Origin: Pseudomonadota bacterium | GTDB lineage: Bacteria; Pseudomonadota; Gammaproteobacteria; DASZBR01 | DNA length: 64,000 bases | Assembly: GCA_021777765.1 (NCBI GenBank) | Contig: JAJYDF010000007.1 | Coordinates: 57,366-121,365, forward strand | Reading direction: 5' to 3' | In this document: positions 57,478-64,000 of the stretch, piece by piece | Layout: each line of letters opens with the position of its first letter | Position numbering within the stretch: position 1 is the first letter of the stretch | Notes under the pieces: generated by a model | Databases searched by the model: none | Told to the model about the DNA's origin: nothing | Seen by the model: the letters and a program-made list of their open reading frames with translations, nothing else | Program-made: the position numbers and the translations under genes

Positions 57478-57939
57478 ATGCCAGATTTAAGTAGAGAAGC
57501 AGTACATCAGTTTTGGAGTCAGTATCAAGATCGTTTAGTTTATAGAGTCATTGCGTTTATGGAAGGCGTTGAAGCATGGACAGCAGATGGCGCATCGCAA
57601 TTAGAAGAAGAATTAACAAAACTGGGTAAAGAATTAGATGATATTAGTAGCATTGATATGTCGCAGTTAGGTCATGAAGATGCATTCATTCGTTTAGCTA
57701 GCAATCTCAAAACAGGTCGTGCGTTAAGATTATTGCAAGCGATAGATACAGCACATCCAGGTTCAGCTTCCAAGTTATTAATCCATGCAGAAGAAATCAG
57801 TGAAAGACCTGATGATCCTGCCGGTTTGTTTTTACGTAGAAACATCGTTTTCGAACGATTACGGCTTTTAGCCAGAGTTTTTGCACCTTCACGATTTACT
57901 CTTGTGCTGAAAGCATTAGAAGGTGAAGATCATGAATAG
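57478..57939 (+). CDS. icmW: Dot/Icm T4BSS adaptor IcmW
   Basis: A 153-residue acidic cytoplasmic protein that, with IcmS, forms the effector adaptor bound to the DotL coupling complex. The start MPDLSREAVHQFWSQYQDRLVYRVI and the segments AFMEGVEAWTADGASQLEEEL and RALRLLQAIDTAHPGSASKLL match IcmW over nearly the whole length. It overlaps the next gene by 8 bases (ATGAATAG), so the two are coupled. Confidence 0.97.
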   Translation: MPDLSREAVHQFWSQYQDRLVYRVIAFMEGVEAWTADGASQLEEELTKLGKELDDISSIDMSQLGHEDAFIRLASNLKTGRALRLLQAIDTAHPGSASKLLIHAEEISERPDDPAGLFLRRNIVFERLRLLARVFAPSRFTLVLKALEGEDHE

Positions 57940-58399
57940 GAAATTATGGTTAGTATTACTGGGATTGTTTAGTATGAGTGCATATGCGCAAAATGCACAA
58001 ACAAGTGAACCAAATCCTTATGTAACAAATACCCAACAATTGTTAGATTCATCTGCTGCACAGGCTAAACAAAATTTAATGAAATCATATCCACCACCTG
58101 TGCCAATGACGCCCAATGGAGCTGTAAATACTTCTGCTAGCGGAACAATCGCACAACCACCTCCTGCTCAGAATGTGCCTACACCACCACCAGAACCAAC
58201 AGCTACACAACCTCCAACTGATAGTTCTACACAAGAAACAACTTCACAACCAACGAATCAAGCAAATATCGCTGTAACACCAAATTCAACTGGAAGCGGT
58301 GGAAATCAGCAATCAACAAATATATATAGTCCAGGTGGAGGTTCCAGTAGTGGTACTACATCTGGCTCTAATTCTGGCGCTAATAATATGTATAGGTGA
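57932..58399 (+). CDS. Small secreted proline/threonine-rich protein between icmW and icmX
   Basis: A protein of about 155 residues that I do not recognise. It has a clear signal peptide (KLWLVLLGLFSMSAYAQ) and then a low-complexity body. A short conserved-looking segment (EPNPYVTNTQQLLDSSAAQAKQNLMKSYPPP) is followed by Pro-, Thr-, Ser-, Gln- and Gly-rich sequence. The ATG at 57932 overlaps the icmW stop; AAGGTGA precedes it. Position and coupling suggest an accessory Dot/Icm protein of the periplasm. Its layout, signal peptide plus Pro/Ser-rich linker, mirrors the N-terminus of IcmX downstream, so partial duplication is possible. Confidence 0.7.
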   Translation: MNRKLWLVLLGLFSMSAYAQNAQTSEPNPYVTNTQQLLDSSAAQAKQNLMKSYPPPVPMTPNGAVNTSASGTIAQPPPAQNVPTPPPEPTATQPPTDSSTQETTSQPTNQANIAVTPNSTGSGGNQQSTNIYSPGGGSSSGTTSGSNSGANNMYR

Positions 58400-58451
58400 G
58401 GAGAGATTTTGCTATTAAACTGAAGCATATCTCCAATTCAAGGTGACTTAA

Positions 58452-59771
58452 ATGAACAACATTAAATTCAAAACGAAACAGATGATAAAAGGCTTATTGT
58501 TTGTTTCTGTTATTTTTCTAGGCTTAAATCAGATGGCACTAGCACAATCGTCGTCATCGTCGTCGTCTTCATCATCGTCGACAACAATGCCACCTGTTCC
58601 GCAGCCACCTACGGTCCCGCAGATGCCTAGTGGTCCGTCAATGCCTTCAGGAGTGTCAACTCCTAGCCAACCTGCTGCAACGCCTCTTCCAGGTGGTACG
58701 CCTATAGGTGTTATTGAAGCTAATGCGAGTGCATTTTTTCCTACATATTTCCCTTATATCGCGAGCTCTCTTGGCAATTATTTTCCTTATTTTGCTAACT
58801 CACTGAATGCCTATTTTCCTTACTTTGCAAATTCTGTTAATACTTATTTTCCTTATTTTGCAAATTATCTTTATACGTTGACGTATGAAGTGCAGTGGTT
58901 TTATACGATGGCCCAAAATGATGTGACTGGCACTGGTCCTTATGACGAAAGTATTACTGTGACCGCCAATTCAGCATTACAGACTGGCGTAACTGCAGCT
59001 CAGACCGCCGCGCAAAAGGCTACAGGTACAGCTGTTACAACCGCATTCACAATGAATGGGGTTGTGCTTCCAGCTAATCAGCTTAACGGTATGAGTGTTA
59101 ATGGTACTGATATCACGGGTGACAATACTGTAGACAATAGTTCTTTTAGTTTTGATACACTTTTTGCTCCTGTTTATTATTCGACGAATAATAATTCACA
59201 ACAAGCAGCACAAGCACAGGCAGTCATTTCCTATTTATCGGGTAGTTATCTTCCCTTGTATGTTCCAAGTTTAAGCCAAACCGCTTCAACTCGATCAACG
59301 CAATTACAATTACCTGATGTTCAAGTATATTTTTTAAAGTTGCGAACCTATACTGCTGAGACCTCAGTAGCAGTCAGTAACATGAACTATTTATTGAACG
59401 AAAGGACGATCCAAAAAGGCTTGGGTGACCAAGCAGGCATGACTACTTTGCCTACCGATGTGAGCGGTACACAACCCATTCATGATGCAAGCCCATTACA
59501 AGTTGAACAATTTTTGGTACAGAGACGCATCGGAAATTCCACTTGGTATACGAAAATGAATGCAGCAAGAGATGCCGATCTTGAGCGTGAAACATTATTC
59601 GTTCTAGCTGAAATTGAGGCTCAATTATATCAATTGCACTTAGATAATGAACGTATAATGGCTACAGGTTCTGTGGGTGTATTAGCTTTAGGCGCTGCAG
59701 GTAAAGCAACGTTAGCGCAACAAGCACAAACAGTAGCTCAGGAAATTGCTAATAACGGCGGAGCACCTTAA
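58452..59771 (+). CDS. icmX: Dot/Icm T4BSS periplasmic protein IcmX
   Basis: A 439-residue exported protein. A signal peptide (GLLFVSVIFLGLNQMALA) leads to a run of 11 serines encoded at 58548-58580 and a Pro-rich linker. Four tandem 11-residue units of the form YFPYFANSxNx follow at residues 99-142, then the conserved IcmX domain. The latter includes LYTLTYEVQWFYTMAQND and, near the end, QVEQFLVQRRIGNSTWYTKMNAARDADLERE in outline. IcmX is needed for effector transport and is found in the periplasm or secreted. It starts 52 bases after the small proline-rich gene and ends the icmW unit. Confidence 0.88.
   Translation: MNNIKFKTKQMIKGLLFVSVIFLGLNQMALAQSSSSSSSSSSSTTMPPVPQPPTVPQMPSGPSMPSGVSTPSQPAATPLPGGTPIGVIEANASAFFPTYFPYIASSLGNYFPYFANSLNAYFPYFANSVNTYFPYFANYLYTLTYEVQWFYTMAQNDVTGTGPYDESITVTANSALQTGVTAAQTAAQKATGTAVTTAFTMNGVVLPANQLNGMSVNGTDITGDNTVDNSSFSFDTLFAPVYYSTNNNSQQAAQAQAVISYLSGSYLPLYVPSLSQTASTRSTQLQLPDVQVYFLKLRTYTAETSVAVSNMNYLLNERTIQKGLGDQAGMTTLPTDVSGTQPIHDASPLQVEQFLVQRRIGNSTWYTKMNAARDADLERETLFVLAEIEAQLYQLHLDNERIMATGSVGVLALGAAGKATLAQQAQTVAQEIANNGGAP
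58746..58877 (+). repeat. Four 33-base tandem repeats in icmX
   Basis: Four consecutive 33-base units (58746, 58779, 58812, 58845) encode YFPYIASSLGN, YFPYFANSLNA, YFPYFANSVNT and YFPYFANYLYT. They differ at both DNA and protein level, so the array is not newly made. It lies between the Pro-rich linker and the conserved domain. Confidence 0.9.
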
Positions 59772-59803
59772 AATCTAGAAAAATATAAACAATAATAATT
59801 ATT

Positions 59804-59847
59804 TAATGCAGTCAATCTCATATGGAGATTGACTGCATTTTTATTTT
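59804..59847 (+). terminator. Rho-independent terminator after icmX
   Basis: ATGCAGTCAATCTC pairs perfectly with GAGATTGACTGCAT over 14 bases around a 5-base loop, followed by TTTTTATTTTT. It is a strong intrinsic terminator that closes the icmW-icmX transcript before rsmG. Confidence 0.93.
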
Positions 59848-59871
59848 TAATTTCTATTTAATGAATAATTC

Positions 59872-60525
59872 ATGTCTATTGATCAATTACAGCAACAATT
59901 AAATGATGGCCTTGTGGTTTTGCGCTTAAATCATTCACATGTAATACAACAATTATTATTAAGATATATTCAATTATTAATTGAATGGAACAAAGTTTAT
60001 AATTTGACTGCGATTAAAAAACCTGAAGAAATTTTAATTAAACATATTCTTGATAGTCTTTCAATCTCAATTTATTTAAAAGGCGATTCAATTTTAGATG
60101 TGGGTACAGGAGCGGGATTGCCGGGGATTCCTTTAGCTATTGTTAATCCTGATAAAAGATTTGTATTACTTGATAGCAACTCAAAAAAAACACGATTTCT
60201 TTATCATGTTAAGCAACAACTGAGTTTAGATAATATAGAAATCGTGACAAATCGCGTTGAGGCATTCACCACCAACGATGGTTTTGATAATATCGTGACT
60301 CGTGCTTATGCTACATTAAAAGAATTCACCGGTTCAACACAACATTTATTAAAGGAACAAGGCCAATTTCTGGCTATGAAAGGGTTATATCCTGAAAGTG
60401 AATTGAGTGAAATTATAAAAAAATTTTCTGTAGTAACAGTGCAAGAATTAATAGTACCCTTTTTAAATGCTGAAAGACATCTCGTCTGTATCGTTAAACG
60501 AAATAATCAGTTGGAAGCTAAATGA
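59872..60525 (+). CDS. rsmG: 16S rRNA (guanine-527 N7)-methyltransferase RsmG (GidB)
   Basis: A 217-residue rRNA methyltransferase. RYIQLLIEWNKVYNLTAIKKPEEILIKHILDSLS in outline, the SAM motif SILDVGTGAGLPGIPLAIV and the later NIVTRAYATLKEF are family markers. The gene normally sits with mnmG, parA and parB near the origin; here mnmG is absent and the Dot/Icm cluster stands upstream instead. It overlaps parA by 4 bases. Confidence 0.97.
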   Translation: MSIDQLQQQLNDGLVVLRLNHSHVIQQLLLRYIQLLIEWNKVYNLTAIKKPEEILIKHILDSLSISIYLKGDSILDVGTGAGLPGIPLAIVNPDKRFVLLDSNSKKTRFLYHVKQQLSLDNIEIVTNRVEAFTTNDGFDNIVTRAYATLKEFTGSTQHLLKEQGQFLAMKGLYPESELSEIIKKFSVVTVQELIVPFLNAERHLVCIVKRNNQLEAK

Positions 60526-61304
60526 TGGGAAAAATTATTGCGATAGCCAATCAAAAAGGTGGTGTTGGTAAAACAACCACTTGTGTCAATCTAGCAGCAG
60601 CTCTTGCTGAAGATAAAAGACATGTCCTTTTATTAGATTTAGATCCACAAGGCAATGCTACAGTGGGTTGTGGTGTTAATAAAAATCAAATAGCACATAC
60701 CATAAATGATGTATTAATCGGGGAAGTTGAACTTGCAGAAATATTAATCAATACAGTTGGCGGTTTTGATTTAGCAGCTGCCAATGAAGATTTAACAGAG
60801 TCGGAAATTAATTTAATCTCAATGGCGAGAAGAGAGCAGCGTTTATTGCAAGCTATTGCAAAAATAAAAGGTCGATACGATTATATTTTAATTGATTGTC
60901 CACCCGCGTTAAATATGCTCACAATTAATGCGTTAGTTGCAGCAGATTCAGTGTTAATACCTATGCAATGTGAATATTATGCATTAGAAGGCCTCACAGG
61001 ATTAATGCGCACGATTGATAAAATTAGTAAAACAGCGAATACGCGATTAAAAATAGAAGGTTTATTGCGTACTATGTATGATGGTCGTAATTCTTTAACG
61101 ACACAAGTATCCGATGAATTAATGAAGCATTTTCCTGATCGCGTTTATAACACTGTAATTCCACGCAATGTGCGTTTAGCTGAAGCGCCAAGTCATGGGT
61201 TGCCAGCAATTTTATATGATAAACAATCAACAGGTGCGATTGCATATATTCAATTAGCAAAAGAATTATTACATCATCGTGAATGTGAATTTGAAATGGC
61301 TTAA
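60522..61304 (+). CDS. parA: Chromosome partitioning ATPase ParA (Soj)
   Basis: A 260-residue Walker-type partition ATPase. The deviant Walker A KGGVGKTTTCVNLAAAL is at about 12-28, Walker B is YILIDCPPALN, and ALEGLTGLMRTI and IPRNVRLAEAPSHGLP are Soj signatures. It drives movement of ParB-parS complexes over the nucleoid. The start overlaps the rsmG stop; the first Met-Met pair leaves an ATG one codon later as an alternative. Confidence 0.97.
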   Translation: MMGKIIAIANQKGGVGKTTTCVNLAAALAEDKRHVLLLDLDPQGNATVGCGVNKNQIAHTINDVLIGEVELAEILINTVGGFDLAAANEDLTESEINLISMARREQRLLQAIAKIKGRYDYILIDCPPALNMLTINALVAADSVLIPMQCEYYALEGLTGLMRTIDKISKTANTRLKIEGLLRTMYDGRNSLTTQVSDELMKHFPDRVYNTVIPRNVRLAEAPSHGLPAILYDKQSTGAIAYIQLAKELLHHRECEFEMA

Positions 61305-61320
61305 GGGGTAATAGAGCGTT

Positions 61321-62193
61321 ATGATGAATACCAAAAAAAGAGGTTTAGGACGTGCTTTTGATTCTTTATTAAGTAGTGTAAAACCTGTAACAGATGAAAA
61401 ACCAGTAACAGCAAATACAGACAGCGAATTACAATTAATTTCTGTTAATTCAATTCAGCCGGGTAGATATCAACCCCGTCGCATCATCCCTAATGAATCA
61501 TTACAAGAATTATCAGATTCAATTCGTGAACAAGGCATAATTCAACCGATTGTAGTGCGGCCAATTAATCAAGATCGTTATGAAATCATTGCAGGTGAAC
61601 GTCGTTGGCGTGCAGCGCAGATGGCAGATTTAACAGAAATTCCTGCATTAATTCGTCATGTACCCGATGAAGCAGCCATTGCAATGGCGCTCATAGAAAA
61701 TATTCAAAGAGAAAATTTAAATCCCATCGAAGAAGCAATGGCGTTACAGCGACTTTTGCTTGAGTTTGCTATGACACATCAACAAGTTGCTACTGCAGTA
61801 GGAAAATCGCGTTCGGGCATTACTAATTTATTAAGATTATTAGATTTAGATCCCGAAGTAAAAACATTAGTAGAAGAAGGTAAATTATCATTAGGTCACG
61901 CCAAAGTATTATTGGGAGTTACCGGTGTTTCGCAAATAAGAACAGCTCGCACCATAATTGAAAAAGATTTATCAGTACGCGATACAGAACAATTTATAAA
62001 AAAATTACAAACAGTGCAAAAGCCACACGTCATTAAATCAATTGATCCTGACGTGCAACGATTAGAACAACAATTATCTGATAAATTAGGCGCAGGTGTT
62101 TCTATCGCATATAACAAAAAAGGTCGTGGTAAATTAATGATAAAGTTTTTTTCATTAGATCAATTAGAAGGAATTTTGTCGCATCTGAATTAA
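61321..62193 (+). CDS. parB: Chromosome partitioning protein ParB (Spo0J)
   Basis: A 290-residue parS-binding CTPase. The N-terminal KKRGLGRAFDSLLS contains the ParA-stimulating arginine region. The CTP-binding domain has IQPGRYQPRRIIPNESLQELSDSI in outline, QPIVVRP and GERRWRAAQ, and the HTH has QVATAVGKSRSGITNLLRLL. Its probable targets are the two parS-like sites in recF at 1279 and 1906. It follows parA by 16 bases. Confidence 0.97.
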   Translation: MMNTKKRGLGRAFDSLLSSVKPVTDEKPVTANTDSELQLISVNSIQPGRYQPRRIIPNESLQELSDSIREQGIIQPIVVRPINQDRYEIIAGERRWRAAQMADLTEIPALIRHVPDEAAIAMALIENIQRENLNPIEEAMALQRLLLEFAMTHQQVATAVGKSRSGITNLLRLLDLDPEVKTLVEEGKLSLGHAKVLLGVTGVSQIRTARTIIEKDLSVRDTEQFIKKLQTVQKPHVIKSIDPDVQRLEQQLSDKLGAGVSIAYNKKGRGKLMIKFFSLDQLEGILSHLN

Positions 62194-62270
62194 TTGTAAT
62201 TCATATAATGAAAGAAAAAAATGACATTGCTGAAGCGTTACAAAATTATTCTAAATAAATACAAAATTTT

Positions 62271-63074
62271 TTATTCTAATAATTGATATGGAATTGTTAT
62301 CGTTCCTTGTAAATAAGGCAACGCTTTACCTGTTAGATACACTCTATCATTTTTAATTTCACAGATAATATTGCCACCTCGTTTAGAAATTTGTCTTGCT
62401 GTTAAGCGATTTTTATTCACACGTCGTGACCAATATGGCATTAAAATACAATGTGCAGAACCTGTAACAGGATCTTCTGAAATGGTACAACCAGGTATAA
62501 AAAAACGAGAAACAAAATCAACTTTATCGCCGGGTGCTGTAACAATTATTCTATCAAAACCATTTTCACTCAATAAACGAAAATCAGGTTTTAATAAACG
62601 AATTTGTCTTTCTGATTCATAGATTGCTAAATACGATTTACCTTTTAATATTTGTCTAGGCGCAATTCCTAATCCTTGCACTAATTTTTCAGGAGTGTCG
62701 CAAGCTGAAACAGGTAATGCAGGAAAATCCAAGGTAATTTCACCATTTATTTGATTGTGTTGTACTAATAAAGATCCGCTTTTGGAATGAAATGTTACTT
62801 TGTGATTCCAAGGTTGCAACCAACGAAATACAACATATGCTGAAGCAAGCGTAGCATGTCCACACAAATCGACCTCTTCATTTGGTGTAAACCAACGAAT
62901 TTCATAATCATCGTTTTTACTCACAATGAATGCTGTTTCTGATAAGTTATTTTCCATAGCAATTGCTTGTAAAATATGATCAGGCAACCAATTATTTAAA
63001 GGGCAAACAGCTGCAGGATTGCCTGTAAAAATTTGTTCAGCAAATGCATCAATTTGATAAAGTGAAAGTTCCAT
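62271..63074 (-). CDS. PhzF family phenazine biosynthesis-like isomerase
   Basis: A 267-residue protein of the PhzF/YddE family with the diaminopimelate epimerase-like fold. Family segments are YQIDAFAEQIFTGNPAAVCPL, NLSETAFIV (with the likely catalytic Glu), IRWFTPNEEVDLCGHATLA and GCTISEDPVTGSAHCILMPYW. No phenazine genes are nearby, so it is a housekeeping homologue of unknown substrate. It converges with parB. Confidence 0.9.
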   Translation of the reverse strand: MELSLYQIDAFAEQIFTGNPAAVCPLNNWLPDHILQAIAMENNLSETAFIVSKNDDYEIRWFTPNEEVDLCGHATLASAYVVFRWLQPWNHKVTFHSKSGSLLVQHNQINGEITLDFPALPVSACDTPEKLVQGLGIAPRQILKGKSYLAIYESERQIRLLKPDFRLLSENGFDRIIVTAPGDKVDFVSRFFIPGCTISEDPVTGSAHCILMPYWSRRVNKNRLTARQISKRGGNIICEIKNDRVYLTGKALPYLQGTITIPYQLLE

Positions 63075-63137
63075 ATTTAATCCTATTTAATTAATTTATA
63101 TTTAAAAGTGTCATTTCCACACGGAAATGATATGTGA

Positions 63138-64000
63138 TTATACACCATTCATCGCTGGACTACGCATGACCCATAATTTTTCATAAGTCATATCATGCAT
63201 TGTATACGGAATACCTCCAACACTTAATCCCGATTGTTTACGACCGCCAAAAGGCATCCAGTCAACACGAAATGCAGTATGATCATTAATTAAGACGGTA
63301 TTTGCTGCTAACTGTTGCGCAATGATAAATGCATTATTTAATTGTTGTGTAAATACTGAAGATTGAAAACAATAAGGTAATTTGTTAGCTAAATAAATGG
63401 CTTCTTGCGTATCAGAATAATCATAAATACAAACAATTGGCCCAAAAACTTCTAATCGAGATAATTGACATTGTTGCGGTGGATTTAAAATAACTGTTGG
63501 CGCATAACATGTTTCTGAAATTGAATGACCACCGCATAATAATTGTGCACCACCCGCAACAGCTTCTTTAATCCAGCTATCTATACGTAATAATTCTTGC
63601 GGATTAATTAATGGTCCTACTTCAGTGTCATTTTTTAAAGGGTCACCGACTTTTAAATTATTAACTAAATCGACAAATCGAGTGCTAAATGTTTTTATTA
63701 AAGATTTTTCGATAAAAATTCTTTGCACTGAGACGCACACTTGTCCAGCATGATAATAACCGCCTTTGACTAATAAGGGTAAGGTATCATCTATGTCAGC
63801 ATCCGCGGTAATAATAACGGGAGCTACACCACCATGCTCTAAAGCACAAGTAACACCTGGTGCTAATTGTGAGCGTAAATGCCAACCCACCGATGCTGAT
63901 CCAATAAAAGATAAAAAACCTATTGCAGCATCAGCAGCAATTTTTTCAACGATTTGACTGGGGCATATTAAAGGTTGACACCATTCAACAGGTAATCCAG
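63138..64000 (-). CDS. Aldehyde dehydrogenase family protein, C-terminal part
   Basis: The C-terminal 287 residues of an NAD(P)-dependent aldehyde dehydrogenase, cut by the end of the window. The frame is open from base 64000 (GLPVEWCQPLICPSQIVEKI onward), so the GTG at 63890 is not a start. Visible are the cofactor segment IGFLSFIGSASVGWHL, the general-base Glu in ALEHGGVAPVII, the nucleophile Cys in YYHAGQVCVSVQRIFI and the C-terminal FGGRKQSGLSVGGIPYTMHDMT. The LEHGG motif, rather than LELGG, fits phosphorylating-like or glycolaldehyde/lactaldehyde-type groups, but the substrate cannot be set. Confidence 0.93.
   Translation of the reverse strand, partial: GLPVEWCQPLICPSQIVEKIAADAAIGFLSFIGSASVGWHLRSQLAPGVTCALEHGGVAPVIITADADIDDTLPLLVKGGYYHAGQVCVSVQRIFIEKSLIKTFSTRFVDLVNNLKVGDPLKNDTEVGPLINPQELLRIDSWIKEAVAGGAQLLCGGHSISETCYAPTVILNPPQQCQLSRLEVFGPIVCIYDYSDTQEAIYLANKLPYCFQSSVFTQQLNNAFIIAQQLAANTVLINDHTAFRVDWMPFGGRKQSGLSVGGIPYTMHDMTYEKLWVMRSPAMNGV

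Overview
The window is an AT-rich, gene-dense bacterial chromosome segment that looks like a host-associated member of the Legionellales (Gammaproteobacteria). The main evidence is a complete 'region I' Dot/Icm type IVB secretion cluster (dotD, dotC, dotB, dotA, icmV, icmW, icmX). Gammaproteobacterial housekeeping genes (recF, gyrB, metK, rpoH, ftsY, groESL, ubiG) surround it. I cannot fix the genus from sequence alone; a Coxiella-, Aquicella- or Berkiella-like lineage fits. I see no rRNA, tRNA, CRISPR array, transposase or integrase.

Region by region. 1-5.7 kb: the origin-proximal block dnaN (cut by the window edge), recF, gyrB, metK, with two parS-like palindromes inside recF. 5.7-10.5 kb: an orphan helical protein with a possible resemblance to eukaryotic Mo25, a VapBC-type toxin-antitoxin pair, a P-loop kinase-like protein, an MFS exporter and a GNAT-GrpB fusion. 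10.7-19.3 kb: a signalling island with a PAS protein, a FixJ-type regulator, two fragments of a hybrid histidine kinase, a FixL-like kinase, a CheB-CheR-PAS fusion and a second CheB. No CheA, CheW or receptor is present. 19.6-33.9 kb: accessory and metabolic genes (M15 peptidase, PHA synthase, M50-like protease, ketopantoate reductase, HspQ, 5'-nucleotidase, a shortened AddA-like helicase, RhuM, DUF4166/DCC pair, GNAT, phosphotransferase, monooxygenase, DJ-1). 34-42.7 kb: PPi-type phosphofructokinase, nudC, Sfp-type PPTase, phhA, qmcA/nfeD, trmL, ubiG, gph, a CBS protein and an L,D-transpeptidase. 43-49.7 kb: a divergent Hfq-like protein, an orphan MqsA, groESL, mlaA, rpoH, ftsY. 49.7-59.8 kb: rsmD and the Dot/Icm cluster. 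59.9-64 kb: rsmG, parA, parB, a PhzF-family enzyme and a partial aldehyde dehydrogenase.

How the parts work together. ParA/ParB (60.5-62.2 kb) probably act on the parS-like sites in recF, so the window may hold a whole parABS segregation system. The heat-shock genes show layered control: a perfect CIRCE operator sits at the groESL promoter, and a second perfect CIRCE lies just upstream of rpoH, which would put sigma-32 under HrcA. The Dot/Icm genes form three units: dotDCB (+), icmV-dotA (-) and icmW-x-icmX (+). A BCCT-like membrane gene lies between dotB and dotA, and a small secreted proline-rich protein lies between icmW and icmX. Dispersed REP-like hairpin repeats occupy several intergenic gaps.

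Stretches over 300 bases without a gene are 19253-19599 (one perfect inverted repeat, otherwise nothing recognised) and 43241-43628 (nothing recognised).
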